Below are positions 1-9,214 of a stretch of 64,000 nucleotides of DNA, in pieces. The notes beneath the pieces were generated by a model. It saw nothing but the letters and a program-made list of their open reading frames with translations, did no database searches and was not told the DNA's origin. Source of the stretch: Nocardioides sp. LHD-245 (lineage in GTDB: Bacteria > Actinomycetota > Actinomycetes > Propionibacteriales > Nocardioidaceae); NCBI RefSeq assembly GCF_030929495.1, contig NZ_JAVFWN010000010.1:124001-188000 (forward strand), in the 5' to 3' direction. The position numbers and the translations under genes are program-made. How positions within the stretch are numbered: position 1 is the first letter of the stretch; each line of letters opens with the position of its first letter.

Positions 1-2802
1 GCCTGCCGACGTGATGACGCCGCCGGTGACCGCGGTGGCCCGCGCGATCCCGGCCGCCGAGCCGTCGGGCGCCTCCTCGTGCATCCGCTTGGTCAGCAGC
101 AGGTTGTAGTCGGCGCCGACCGCGACGAGGACGACGAACGCGACCGCCGCGACGGTCCAGTCCAGCTGGATGCCGAGGCCGTACTGCCACACCAGCACCG
201 AGAGACCGATCGCGGCGCCGTACGACAGCACGACGGTCGCCATCAGCGCGAACGCCGCGACCACGCTGCGCAGGAGCAGGAGCAGGACGAGGAAGACCGC
301 CACCAGCGCGAAGCCGGCGATCACCTCCAGGTCGGACACGGAGTAGCGCCGCAGGTCGGCGTTGGTGCTCGCCATACCGGTGGTGACGACCTCGGCCTCG
401 TCGAGCCGCGTGCCGTTGAACGAGGTCTCCACGATGGTACGGATCTCGTCGACCCGCTCGGAGGCCTCGGGCCCGAAGGCATCGGTCGAGCCGAGTACCG
501 CGAACCGCGCGGTGCGGCCGTCCGGGGACAGATAGAGCCGCATCGCGGCAGCGAAGTCCTGGTCCTGCAGCGCCGTTGGCGGCAGGTAGAACCCGCCGCT
601 GATCGGGTCGTCGGCCCCCGATCGGGTCTCGCGCAGGTGCCGCGCCGCGGCCGCGAGGCCGTCCTCGAGCTCCGGCAGGGAGGCCGCGACCTCCTGCGTC
701 CCGCCGTGCAGCCGATCGACGCCCGCGGCGAGCTCCTCGGCGCCGGTGGACAGGTCGCCGAGGCGGTCGGCGAACACCCGCTGACCGTCGGCGAGCCGGC
801 TGCTGCCCTTGCGGGCCTTCGCCAGTCCGGACCGCAGCTGCTGCAGGCCGGACTGCAGGTCGCCGGTGCCGTCCGCGAGCGACCGGGCGCCCTTCGCCGC
901 CTCCTGCAGACCGGGCAGCAGCTGATCCCGCTCGGCCTCCCAGATCTGCTTCAGCCCGGTGCGCGCCTGCCGGCACGCCGGGTCCAGCCCGCAGGTGAGG
1001 CTCTTGGTGGCGAGCGCGTCGTGGACCAGCGCGAGACCGTCGACGGCGAGCTGCACCTGGCCCGCGGCCGCGTCGAGGCCGTCGGCGAGGCCGCTCGCGC
1101 CGGCACGCAGGTCACCGGTCCCGGTGATCGCCGCGTCCGCCCCGTCCAGCAGCTGGTCCATCCCCTTCGTCAGCCTGCCCGTCGAGGCGGCGATCCGGTC
1201 CGCGCCCTCGACCGCCCGACCGGCACCGTCGGCCAGCTGCCCGGCCCCGGCGTCGAGCTGCCCGGCGCCGTCGGCCAGCCGCGCCGCGCCGCCGGCTCCC
1301 TCGGCGACCTCCCCCTGCGCGCGGCCGAGCTCGTCGCCGACCAGGCCGGCCTGGTGGGCGACCGACGCCTCCGCGATGGGTACGCCGAGCGGGCGGGTCA
1401 CGCTGCGGACCAGCTCGACACCGTCGTGCTGGGCGGCGGCGGCCGCGGCACGTTCGAGGACGGCGAGGTCCCTGCTGGTGCGCAGGTCGTGGTCGGCGCG
1501 CACCAGCACGTAGTCCGGCAGCACCTCGTTGACCGGGAAGTGGCGGGCGAGCAGGGCATAGCCCCGGTTGCTCTCCGCGCCGTCCGGGAGCGGGTCGCGC
1601 ACGTCGTACGACAGGTCGGCGAGGGGGAACAGCGCCGCCAACGCGGCCAGGGGCAGCAGCGACGCGGTGAGCATCCGCACCGGGTGCGCGGCGACCAGGC
1701 CGGCCACCCGCTGCCATACGCCGGCCGCCCGGGACACCCGCGGCTCGGCCCAGCCGCGGCGGCCCGCCAGCGCCAGGAGCGCCGGGGTCAGGGTCAGGCT
1801 GACGAGCAGGTTGACCGCGATGCTGACCGCGACGGCGGGCCCGGTGGTGTTGAAGAAGCCGAGGTCGGCGAGCGCCATCGCGAGGGTGGCGAGGACGACG
1901 GTCACGGCCGAGCCCGCGATCACCGAGCCGACCCGGGTGGCGGCGATGGCGGCGGCCCGGGTCGGCTCGACGCCGAGCCGGCGCTGCTCGTGGTAGCGCG
2001 CGACGAGGAAGACGGCGTAGTCGGTGCCGGCGCCGAGCACGATGGCGGTGAGGAACGACCCACTGAAGGTCGAGACCGCGAAGATGTCCTGCAGACCGCA
2101 CCACGCCACGACCGCGCGGCCGAGCCCGAGACCGAGCCCGACGACCGCGAGGATCAGCGCCGGGATGGCGAAGGAGCGGTAGATGAGGAACAGGATCAGC
2201 GCGATCAGGCCGATCGTGACGACGGTGATCCGGACGACGCTGTGCTCGGTCTCGGTCGCGAGGTCGACCACCGTCGCGGTCGGCCCGGTGACCTCGACGG
2301 TGAGGCCGTCGGGCGCCCGCGCACCGACGATGTCGCGGACGGCGGCGACCTGCCGCAGCGACGACGGCGCTCCCGTCGCGCCGGTGATGCCGACCAGCAG
2401 ATAGCGCGCCTGGCGATCCTCGCTGGTCAGCGCCTTGCGCAGCGCGGGATCCCGCACGTCCTGCACGAACGCGACGTCCTCGCGGTCCTTCGCGAGCTCG
2501 GTCACGAGCGACTCGGCGTAGGCCCGGTCCGCCCGCGTCAGTTGCGCGGTGCGTTCCATCGCGACCACGATGAGGCTCTCGCTGTCACCGCTGCTGAACT
2601 GCTCGTTCATCAGCTCGACCGCCCGCATCGACGGCGCGTCCCTCGGCACCATCGGCGAGGAGTCGCGGCCGGCGATCTCCTCCAGTTGCGGAACCGCCAC
2701 GTTCATCACCGCGGTCAGCGCCAGCCAGGCGAGCACGACCCACCCGGCCCGCCGTACGACGAAGCGGGCGTAGCGGGCGACCTGATCGCTCGGAGCGGGC
2801 AC
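1..2802 (-). CDS. MMPL/RND family membrane transporter (3' end outside window)
   Basis: Large inner-membrane RND-type transporter of the MmpL family, which typically exports lipids or other hydrophobic compounds using the proton gradient. The GTG start at 2802 gives an N-terminus MPAPSDQVARYARF followed by a first membrane helix (WVVLAWLALTAVMNV), and 934 codons are visible before the left edge. Diagnostic pieces are GAGTDYAVFLVARYHEQR after the first membrane bundle and TKRMHEEAPDGS near the edge in the second bundle, both typical of MMPL duplicated transmembrane halves. A long, periodic Leu/Ala-rich stretch (about 500-1400 on the plus strand) codes for the second extracytoplasmic loop, probably coiled coil. 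It is divergent from the FAD dehydrogenase gene and shares its upstream region with a KstR-like box. The substrate cannot be read from the sequence. Confidence 0.92.
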   Translation of the reverse strand, partial: MPAPSDQVARYARFVVRRAGWVVLAWLALTAVMNVAVPQLEEIAGRDSSPMVPRDAPSMRAVELMNEQFSSGDSESLIVVAMERTAQLTRADRAYAESLVTELAKDREDVAFVQDVRDPALRKALTSEDRQARYLLVGITGATGAPSSLRQVAAVRDIVGARAPDGLTVEVTGPTATVVDLATETEHSVVRITVVTIGLIALILFLIYRSFAIPALILAVVGLGLGLGRAVVAWCGLQDIFAVSTFSGSFLTAIVLGAGTDYAVFLVARYHEQRRLGVEPTRAAAIAATRVGSVIAGSAVTVVLATLAMALADLGFFNTTGPAVAVSIAVNLLVSLTLTPALLALAGRRGWAEPRVSRAAGVWQRVAGLVAAHPVRMLTASLLPLAALAALFPLADLSYDVRDPLPDGAESNRGYALLARHFPVNEVLPDYVLVRADHDLRTSRDLAVLERAAAAAAQHDGVELVRSVTRPLGVPIAEASVAHQAGLVGDELGRAQGEVAEGAGGAARLADGAGQLDAGAGQLADGAGRAVEGADRIAASTGRLTKGMDQLLDGADAAITGTGDLRAGASGLADGLDAAAGQVQLAVDGLALVHDALATKSLTCGLDPACRQARTGLKQIWEAERDQLLPGLQEAAKGARSLADGTGDLQSGLQQLRSGLAKARKGSSRLADGQRVFADRLGDLSTGAEELAAGVDRLHGGTQEVAASLPELEDGLAAAARHLRETRSGADDPISGGFYLPPTALQDQDFAAAMRLYLSPDGRTARFAVLGSTDAFGPEASERVDEIRTIVETSFNGTRLDEAEVVTTGMASTNADLRRYSVSDLEVIAGFALVAVFLVLLLLLRSVVAAFALMATVVLSYGAAIGLSVLVWQYGLGIQLDWTVAAVAFVVLVAVGADYNLLLTKRMHEEAPDGSAAGIARATAVTGGVITSAG

Positions 2803-2812
2803 CCGAGGAAAC

Positions 2813-2826
2813 TAGAACGTGTTCCT
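2813..2826. promoter_or_regulatory. KstR-like operator box
   Basis: The sequence TAGAACGTGTTCCT matches the 14-bp palindromic KstR consensus TnnAACnnGTTnnA at every fixed position but the last. KstR is the TetR-type repressor of cholesterol-catabolism genes in mycobacteria and relatives. The box lies 11 bp upstream of the MMPL start and about 170 bp upstream of the FAD dehydrogenase, so it could control either or both. No kstR gene is in the window. Confidence 0.5.
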
Positions 2827-2840
2827 TGCCACTGGCAAGG
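2824..2840. repeat. Perfect inverted repeat next to KstR-like box
   Basis: CCTTGCC-ACT-GGCAAGG has perfect 7-bp arms and a 3-bp spacer, and overlaps the right end of the KstR-like box by three bases. It sits in the divergent promoter region of the MMPL and FAD dehydrogenase genes and may be a second regulator site. No matching site was found elsewhere in the window. Confidence 0.45.
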
Positions 2841-2992
2841 AAGTGTGGCGCGGGCCACTCCCGTCCTGCCACGTCATGTCGTCCGTGACTACCCGGGCGC
2901 TGTTGCTACTACCCGGGTGTTGTTGCGCCCCTTTTCGCGCGGTAACCCTTAGTTACAAGGGCCGGGGCCGCCGGTGTGGCAGGCTCCCCCGC

Positions 2993-4711
2993 GTGAGTGC
3001 GGGCAGCGTGGAGCAGGGATTCGAGCCGGACGCGATCGTGGTGGGGGCCGGCCTGGCCGGGCTGGTGGCGACCTACGAGGCGACCCGGGCCGGCAAGAAG
3101 GTGCTGGTGCTCGACCAGGAGAACCGGGCCAACCTCGGCGGCCAGGCGCACTGGTCGCTGGGCGGGCTGTTCTTCGTCGACTCCCCCGAGCAGCGCCGGA
3201 TGGGGATCAAGGACTCCGCCGAGCTGGCCTGGCAGGACTGGCAGGGCTCGGCGGCATTCGACCGGATCGGCTCGGACCCGGACGACGCGGGCCCTGAGCG
3301 GGGCGAGGACCACTGGGGCAGCCGCTGGGCGAGGGCGTACGTCGACTTCGCCGCCGGGGAGAAGCGCGCCTACCTGCGCGAGCTCGGGCTCAGGTCACTC
3401 ACCTTCGTCGGCTGGGCCGAGCGCGGCGACGGCTCCGCCAGCGGCCACGGAAACTCGGTGCCGCGCTTCCACCTCACCTGGGGCACCGGCCCCGAGGTGG
3501 TCCGGGTCTTCCTCGAGCCGGTCGAGGCCGCCGAGGCCGCCGGCCTGGTGCGGTTCGCCTTCCGGCACCGGGTCGACGACCTGATCGTCGAGGACGGTGC
3601 CTGCGTCGGCGTGCGCGGCTCGGTGCTCGAGCCGTCCGACCTGGCCCGCGGCGAGAAGTCGTCCCGCGAGGTCGTCTCCGCGTTCTCCCTGCGCGCCCCG
3701 GCCGTGGTCGTCACGTCCGGCGGGATCGGTCACAACTTCGAGCTGATGCGGGCCAACTGGCCCACCGACCGGGTCGGGCCCGCACCGGAGCACATGATCG
3801 CCGGCGTACCCGCCCACGTCGACGGCCGGATGCTCGCCATCACCGAGGCCGCCGGCGCCAACCTGGTCAACAAGGACCGGATGTGGGCCTACGTCGAGGG
3901 CATCCACAACTGGGACCCGGTCTGGCCCGACCACGCCATCCGGATCCTCCCGGGCCCCTCGTCGATGTGGTTCGACGCCGACGGCCACCGGCTGACCGGG
4001 ATGTCCGGCGTGCCGGGTGCCGACTCGATCGGCTCGATGAAGCAGATCCTCGCCACCGGCGCCGACTACTCGTGGTTCGTGCTGACCCAGTCGATCATCG
4101 AGAAGGAGTTCGCGCTCTCCGGCTCGGAGCAGAACCCGGACTGGACCGAGAAGGACGTCAAGATGATGCTCAAGGAGCGGCTCGGCAAGGGTGCCACCAG
4201 TCCGGTCGAGGCGTTCAAGGAGCACGGCTCGGACTTCGTCGTCGCATCGTCCCTCGACGAGTTGGTCGCCGGGATGAACCGGATCGCCCGCGGCGGCAGG
4301 GTCCTCGACGTCGAGGTGCTGCGCAAGCAGATCGAGGACCGCGACCGGCAGATCGACAACGCCTACTGCAAGGACGCCCAGGTGATGGCGATCCACAACG
4401 GCCGCAAGGACCGCACCGGCAAGATCATGCGCGTCGCCAAGCCCCACAAGATCCTCGACCCGGCCCATGGCCCGCTGATCGCCGTCCGCCTCAACATCTT
4501 GTCCCGCAAGACCCTCGGCGGCATCGAGACCAACCTCGACAGCCAGGTCGTCCGCCCCGACGGCTCGCCCTTCCCGGGCCTGTACGCCGCCGGCGAGGTC
4601 GCCGGCTTCGGCGGCGGCGGCGTGCACGGCTACAACGCACTCGAGGGCACCTTCCTCGGCGGCTGCATCTTCTCCGGGAGGGCCGCGGGCCGGACGGTCG
4701 CGCGCGGCTGA
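2993..4711 (+). CDS. FAD-binding dehydrogenase (fumarate reductase/KstD-like flavoprotein)
   Basis: Flavoprotein of the FAD-binding-2 superfamily, 572 residues, which includes fumarate reductases and 3-ketosteroid dehydrogenases. The N-terminus carries the dinucleotide-binding motif VVGAGLAGL (about residues 15-23) and then NLGGQAHWSLGG, a hallmark of the mycobacterial Rv0785-like group. The C-terminus has GLYAAGEVAGFGGGGVHGYN and LEGTFLGGCIFSGR, the usual FAD-contact region. The GTG at 2993 was chosen because it places the FAD motif at the usual distance; CAGGCT seven bases upstream could be a -10 for a leaderless mRNA. The upstream KstR-like box suggests steroid-related metabolism, but the family is uncharacterised and the substrate is unknown. 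It is not a canonical KstD by what I can see. Confidence 0.88.
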   Translation: MSAGSVEQGFEPDAIVVGAGLAGLVATYEATRAGKKVLVLDQENRANLGGQAHWSLGGLFFVDSPEQRRMGIKDSAELAWQDWQGSAAFDRIGSDPDDAGPERGEDHWGSRWARAYVDFAAGEKRAYLRELGLRSLTFVGWAERGDGSASGHGNSVPRFHLTWGTGPEVVRVFLEPVEAAEAAGLVRFAFRHRVDDLIVEDGACVGVRGSVLEPSDLARGEKSSREVVSAFSLRAPAVVVTSGGIGHNFELMRANWPTDRVGPAPEHMIAGVPAHVDGRMLAITEAAGANLVNKDRMWAYVEGIHNWDPVWPDHAIRILPGPSSMWFDADGHRLTGMSGVPGADSIGSMKQILATGADYSWFVLTQSIIEKEFALSGSEQNPDWTEKDVKMMLKERLGKGATSPVEAFKEHGSDFVVASSLDELVAGMNRIARGGRVLDVEVLRKQIEDRDRQIDNAYCKDAQVMAIHNGRKDRTGKIMRVAKPHKILDPAHGPLIAVRLNILSRKTLGGIETNLDSQVVRPDGSPFPGLYAAGEVAGFGGGGVHGYNALEGTFLGGCIFSGRAAGRTVARG

Positions 4712-4805
4712 AGTCGTTCTCCACAGGTCGCCCGACACCGTTTCGTCGACGCGCTCGCCGGTGGCACGATCACGACACCCGTTGCACACTGGAGAGGTGG
4801 ACTTG

Positions 4806-5159
4806 GTGAACGACCCGCAGATCTGGACCCTGCTCGGGGTGTTCAGCGCGATCATGTTCGCCGCGCTAACCCTCTCGACGCGCTACACCGTTGCGCAGAT
4901 CATCGCGACCGAGGCTCGCCTGGGCGGCCGGATCGACGCGCTGGAGGCGCGTACCGATGCTCGGTTCGACGCGGTCGATGCTCGGTTCGGTGCCGTCGAC
5001 TCGCGCTTCGACCAACTGGAGAAGCGCCTCGACGCCAAGATCGACCACGTCGCCGAGGTGCTCGGCGTGCGGATCGACTCCGTCGACCACCGCCTGGGCT
5101 CGGTCGAGGACGACTTGAGGATCGTCAAGGCCCACTTGCTGCGGCACCCCGCAGCCTGA
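4806..5159 (+). CDS. Small membrane-anchored coiled-coil protein
   Basis: A 117-residue protein of no recognised family. One N-terminal membrane helix (about residues 7-28, LLGVFSAIMFAALTLST) precedes a long heptad-type repeat rich in D-A-R-F/D-S-R-F and I-D-x-L/V units (about residues 40-105), which strongly predicts a coiled coil, probably parallel and oligomeric. GTG 4806 was chosen over the in-frame GTG at 4797 and ATG at 4761 because GGAGAG lies at 4791-4796, at suitable distance. It follows the FAD dehydrogenase by 94 bases and is convergent with the dehydrogenase at 5172. Such proteins are common as unannotated genes in high-GC genomes; no function can be assigned. Confidence 0.7.
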   Translation: MNDPQIWTLLGVFSAIMFAALTLSTRYTVAQIIATEARLGGRIDALEARTDARFDAVDARFGAVDSRFDQLEKRLDAKIDHVAEVLGVRIDSVDHRLGSVEDDLRIVKAHLLRHPAA

Positions 5160-5171
5160 CCCGCAGCCCTC

Positions 5172-6326
5172 TCAGGCCGACGGATCCACCAGGATCTTCG
5201 CGTGCCGCTCGGGGTCGCCGAGGTCCTCGAACGCCCCGGCCACGCCGTCGAGCCCGACCACACCGGTGACGAGCGGGCGGACGTCGACCTTGCCGGAGGC
5301 GATCCACTGCAGGGTCTGGTGGAACTCGCTGGGGTCGTAGGCGAAGGCGAAGCGCAGGTCGATCTCCTTGTTGATCGCCATCGACGGGCGGAAGGAGTCC
5401 TGGCCCATGCACACGCCGACGACGACCACGCGCGAGAGCAGCGGGGCGTGGGCGATGACGTGCTCGATCATGCCGGGGATGCCGACGCACTCGAAGACGA
5501 TCGGGCCGCGCGGGGTGGCACCGGCCTTCTCGGCGGCGCGCATGAGGTGCGCCCACGGCAGGAGGGGTACGGCGCGCAGCTTGTCCATCGCGTCGATGCC
5601 GAGGTCGGCCAGCGCGATCGCCTCGGTGAGATAGCGCTTGGACGAGGCGAAGGAGGCCCAGGGCGAGTCCGCGGCGGGATCGACGACGACGTCGGCACCC
5701 ATCCGCTCGGCCAGCGCCCGCCGGCCGGCGGAGAGGTCGCTGGCGATCACGTGCCGCACCCCGGTCGCCTTGAGCATGGCGATCACCGCGAGCCCGATCG
5801 GGCCGCACCCGATCACCACGGCGGTGTCGCGCGCTCCGACCTCGCCGCGGCGTACGGCGTGCAGGGCGACCGCCATCGGCTCGGTGAGCGCGGCCGCGTC
5901 GGCGTCGAGGCCGTCGGGGACCCGCATCGTCATCGAGGGCACGGCGAGCACCTGCTCGGCGTACCCGCCGGAGGCCAGCGGGCTCAGCCCCGTGAGATGG
6001 GTGGACCCGCCCGCGCGCAGCACCGGCAGCGCGACCACCCGGGTGCCGATCGGGAAGGCCTTGCGGGTGCGGGGGCCGTAGTCGGCGACGGTGCCGACGA
6101 ACTCGTGGCCCATGACGACCCGGTCGGTGGACCGCATGAAGTGGTCGTAGCCGAGCTCCGCGACGTCGGCGGCGGTCTCGTCGCAGTGCACCCGGGCATG
6201 CAGATCGGACCCGCAGATCCCGCACCGCTCCACGTCGATGAGGACCTGCCCCCGCTCCGGCGTCAGGTCGGGCAGGGTCTCGACGGTGAGCTCGGCCTGG
6301 TGGCACACGACAGCACGCATGCGCAC
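5172..6326 (-). CDS. Zinc-type alcohol dehydrogenase family (MDR) protein
   Basis: Medium-chain dehydrogenase/reductase of 384 residues that would oxidise an alcohol or polyol with NAD(P). The catalytic-zinc region is clear: ERCGICGSDLHA (Cys38) and VMGHEFVG, and the Rossmann motif is AVVIGCGPIGLAVIAMLKATG. The structural-zinc lobe is missing: where four close cysteines are normal, the sequence reads VVALPVLRAGGSTHLTG. It may therefore belong to a non-structural-zinc branch of the family. ATG 6326 and ATG 6320 are both possible starts. The gene is convergent with the coiled-coil gene (12-base gap) and stands alone as a transcription unit. Substrate unknown. Confidence 0.85.
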   Translation of the reverse strand: MRMRAVVCHQAELTVETLPDLTPERGQVLIDVERCGICGSDLHARVHCDETAADVAELGYDHFMRSTDRVVMGHEFVGTVADYGPRTRKAFPIGTRVVALPVLRAGGSTHLTGLSPLASGGYAEQVLAVPSMTMRVPDGLDADAAALTEPMAVALHAVRRGEVGARDTAVVIGCGPIGLAVIAMLKATGVRHVIASDLSAGRRALAERMGADVVVDPAADSPWASFASSKRYLTEAIALADLGIDAMDKLRAVPLLPWAHLMRAAEKAGATPRGPIVFECVGIPGMIEHVIAHAPLLSRVVVVGVCMGQDSFRPSMAINKEIDLRFAFAYDPSEFHQTLQWIASGKVDVRPLVTGVVGLDGVAGAFEDLGDPERHAKILVDPSA

Positions 6327-6407
6327 ATCATGCCGCCCCTGCCCCGGGACCGGAGCCCCGGAAATGACGCGACCCGGGACGTCGCCCGGGCCGCGTACTG
6401 GGGGGAT

Positions 6408-6426
6408 GGGCCCCTTCCGGGGGCCC
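6408..6426 (-). terminator. GC hairpin after LuxR-type gene
   Basis: GGGCCCC and GGGGCCC are perfect 7-bp arms around a 5-base loop. The hairpin lies 65 bases past the stop of the minus-strand regulator gene and before the dehydrogenase start. There is no clear U-tract, which is common for actinobacterial terminators. Confidence 0.45.
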
Positions 6427-6490
6427 GGTCCCGATTCTCGTCGCCGCCCGGCATGCGGACACCCCGAGGGAGGTCATCTCACCCCGCACT

Positions 6491-9079
6491 TCACCCGGGC
6501 TCGCCGTCGCCGAGCAGGCCCAGCCGGATCCCCCGCTCGAGTGCGCCCTCGCGCGTGTTCACCCCCCACTTGCGGTAGATGCTGCGCATGTGCGACTTCA
6601 CCGTCTCCGGGGAGAGATGGAGCGCCGCGGCGAGGTCACCGCGGCGCGGGTGGTCGATCGACGCCCGCAGCACCGCGAGCTCCTGCGCGGTCAGCGGGCT
6701 GACCGCGACGCCGGGGTCGATGGTGCCGACGACGTCGACGTCGAGGTACGCGCTCGCCGCGGCGCGGCCGGAGTGCCGGGCGAGGTCGCGCAGTGCCTCG
6801 AGGTCCTTGCCGGGCACGTGCAACAGGTGGGCGCGGACCCCGTGCTCGACGTGCAGCGACGCAGCCCGGTCGAGCAGCGCGCCTGCCGCGTCGGGGTGCC
6901 CGGCGCGGAGCGCGGCGGCGGCACCGAGGGTGGCGAGCCCCGCGCGCGAGCGGATGCTGTGCCCGGGCAGCGACTCGAGCCGGGGTACGACGTGCAGCGC
7001 GCCGGCCGCGTCGCCGCCGGTGAGCCGGCTCAGCACCTGTGCGGGCGCGACCTGACCGGGCCAGCGGGTCGGGCGGCGCAGCAGCTCGGCGGCCTCGCGG
7101 GTGCGGCCGTCGGAGAGCCAGGCGACGGCGAGCAGACCGTGCAGCGCGGAGGTGCCGAAGTTCTCCCCCACGCCGGGCGGCGGCGGCCAGGCCTGCAGGG
7201 CGTCGGCGACCCGCTGGGCCTCGGGACCCGACTCGCCCAGCCCGAGCCGCGCCTGCAGCAGGGTCCAGGTGAGGAACGGCCAGAACTCGGCGGTCTGGAC
7301 GAAGGAGTCGCAGTCGTCGTACTCCGCGAGGGCGCCGGTGAAGTCGAACTCGTCGAGGCGCAGCATCGCGTTGCCGATCCGGCCGAGCGCGTTGACGTAG
7401 GTGTGCGCGTGGTCGCGCGGCCAGGCCCGCGCGTCGACGAGCCGCGCGGTGTGGGCGGCCTCGCGGGACCGGCCGGCGATGGCGGACAGCCCGACGCCGT
7501 ACACGACGGTGTAGTTGCGCGACCACGGACGGGTCGCGGTGGTGATCGCGCGGGCGACGACCTCGTGCGCCCGCTCCAGCTCGCCGACCTGGAAGAACGA
7601 GTAGGCCAGCTGGCGCAGGCCGATCGCCCGCAGCTCGACGAGCCGCCCGTCGTCGCCGATGTCGATGTCGTCGTAGAAGTCGAGGGCGGCCTGCGCGGCC
7701 GGCCCGGCCTCGAGGTAGCGGCCGACATAGCGCAGACAGGCCGACTTCGCGACCCGCTGGAAGAAGGCCGAGGGCCGGTCCAGCGAGCGCCAGTCGGCCG
7801 GGGTCTGCTCCGCGGTGCGGAGGAGGTACTCGACGGCAGCGCCACGGGTCGCCGGGTTGCTCAGCAGCGCGAGCCCCCGCGCGAAGGCCAGCGACGGGTG
7901 CTGGGCCAGCGCCGCCCGGGGGATCCTGCTCAGCTGGAGGTCGAGGTGGTCGGTCGTGTAGCTCTCCGGCGCGCTGAGCAGCACGCTGCGGAAGATCCGC
8001 CCGGCCAGTTCGTACCGACCGGCATCCACGGCCAGCTCCAGCGCCTGCTCGTGCTCGTCGTTGTCGTGCAGCCAGGTGGCCGCGATGCCCGCGCTGCGCC
8101 GGTACCGGTCGGAGTCGTTGGCGCGCAGGTCGCCGCGGACGGCCTCCCGCAGCGAGTCGACGTACTGGAAGACGGGGCGGTCGGCGAGATAGGGCACCCA
8201 GCGCCCGAACCCGCTCCATTCCAGCTGCTCCACGACGGGGGCGGCGTCCTCGAGGCCGGTGAGGGCCTGGGCCAGGTCGAGGTCGAAGTACGGCGCCGCC
8301 GCGGTGTCGCGGACGAAGGCGGACAGTGCCGGGTCGTGCATCTGCGAGCTCAGGTCCTGCGCCACGATCGCGCGCCACTCGTCCGACCCGCGCGTCGGCG
8401 GCTGCGGTCGTGACCGCAGGGCGAGGCCCGCCGCGCGGATCGCGAGCGGGTAGCCGCGGGTGTCGCGGTGGACGTCCCCCGCGACCGCCGCCAGCTCGCC
8501 GGGCAGGTCCTCGGCGAACAGCTGGGCGGTCTCCTCGGAGGTGAAGCCGAGGTCCCGCTCCCCGATCAGCCGGACGGCGTCCCGCACCTGGTGCACCGGG
8601 TCCGCGAGCGTCGTGCCGGCCCGGGTCGTGACGACGATGCGCAGCTGCGGCAGCTCGGCGGTGAGGCGCAGGATGTCGCTGTCGACCTGTGCGGTGGCCT
8701 CGCGCACGTACTCGTACGCGTCGACGATCAGCGTCACCGGCCGGCGGCCGAGCAGGAGGTCGCGGAGCACGGGGACCGGGTCGTCCTGCGCATCGACGTC
8801 GTCGGCGACCACGCCGGCACGCTCGGGCGAGAGGTGTCCGAGCCGGCGGCCCGCGGCGATGACGGTGGTCCAGAAGGCGCGGTCGGACTCGACCTCCGCG
8901 CTGAGCGCCACCCAGACCAGCCGCTCCTCGGGGGGACGGCGGCCGGCGGCCCACTGCCGGACGAGCGTGGTCTTGCCGTAGCCCGACGGCGCCTGCAGCA
9001 CCGTGACCGGCGCCGGGTCGACGTCGAGCAGGTCGAGCAGGCGGGGTCGGGCGATCGCACCGGCATGCACGGTCAGCAC
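6491..9079 (-). CDS. LuxR/MalT-type (LAL) ATP-dependent transcriptional regulator
   Basis: Large cytoplasmic signal-transducing regulator of the STAND/MalT class, 862 residues. The N-terminal NTPase has a Walker A motif APSGYGKTT at residues 30-38 and a Walker B-like VTLIVDAYEYV. The middle is a long helical repeat region (TPR-like, as in MalT). The C-terminal LuxR helix-turn-helix begins at LTAQELAVLRA and includes LHLSPETVKSHMRSIYRKW. GTG 9079 is used; GTG 9070 is better placed behind GAGGTG and may be the true start. It lies directly downstream of the DUF11-sortase gene in the same orientation, separated by a strong hairpin, so it is probably transcribed separately. A role in controlling that neighbour is only a guess. 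Confidence 0.9.
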   Translation of the reverse strand: MLTVHAGAIARPRLLDLLDVDPAPVTVLQAPSGYGKTTLVRQWAAGRRPPEERLVWVALSAEVESDRAFWTTVIAAGRRLGHLSPERAGVVADDVDAQDDPVPVLRDLLLGRRPVTLIVDAYEYVREATAQVDSDILRLTAELPQLRIVVTTRAGTTLADPVHQVRDAVRLIGERDLGFTSEETAQLFAEDLPGELAAVAGDVHRDTRGYPLAIRAAGLALRSRPQPPTRGSDEWRAIVAQDLSSQMHDPALSAFVRDTAAAPYFDLDLAQALTGLEDAAPVVEQLEWSGFGRWVPYLADRPVFQYVDSLREAVRGDLRANDSDRYRRSAGIAATWLHDNDEHEQALELAVDAGRYELAGRIFRSVLLSAPESYTTDHLDLQLSRIPRAALAQHPSLAFARGLALLSNPATRGAAVEYLLRTAEQTPADWRSLDRPSAFFQRVAKSACLRYVGRYLEAGPAAQAALDFYDDIDIGDDGRLVELRAIGLRQLAYSFFQVGELERAHEVVARAITTATRPWSRNYTVVYGVGLSAIAGRSREAAHTARLVDARAWPRDHAHTYVNALGRIGNAMLRLDEFDFTGALAEYDDCDSFVQTAEFWPFLTWTLLQARLGLGESGPEAQRVADALQAWPPPPGVGENFGTSALHGLLAVAWLSDGRTREAAELLRRPTRWPGQVAPAQVLSRLTGGDAAGALHVVPRLESLPGHSIRSRAGLATLGAAAALRAGHPDAAGALLDRAASLHVEHGVRAHLLHVPGKDLEALRDLARHSGRAAASAYLDVDVVGTIDPGVAVSPLTAQELAVLRASIDHPRRGDLAAALHLSPETVKSHMRSIYRKWGVNTREGALERGIRLGLLGDGEPG

Positions 9080-9151
9080 CTCGGGGGGAGAGGAGTGGCG
9101 GCCCGGGGGGCGGCCGCCCTGCCCGCATCGTGCCGCAGGACGACGGCCGCA

Positions 9152-9199
9152 GGGGCACCGGGGTGACCGGCAGCATCGCTGCCGGCTCCCCGGTGCCCC
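9152..9199 (-). terminator. Strong two-part hairpin terminator
   Basis: An outer stem of 12 perfect base pairs (GGGGCACCGGGG with CCCCGGTGCCCC) encloses an inner stem of 8 perfect pairs (CCGGCAGC-ATC-GCTGCCGG) with only small bulges. It starts 16 bases after the stop codon of the DUF11-sortase gene and is the strongest terminator-like structure in the window. Confidence 0.8.
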
Positions 9200-9214
9200 G
9201 TGTTCACCGCGGGA

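Noticed and set aside
79..2952. Long open frame of 957 codons on the plus strand opposite the MMPL gene
   Set aside because: Its product is Gln/Arg/His-rich with no domain, while the minus strand codes for a clear RND transporter. It is a high-GC shadow frame.
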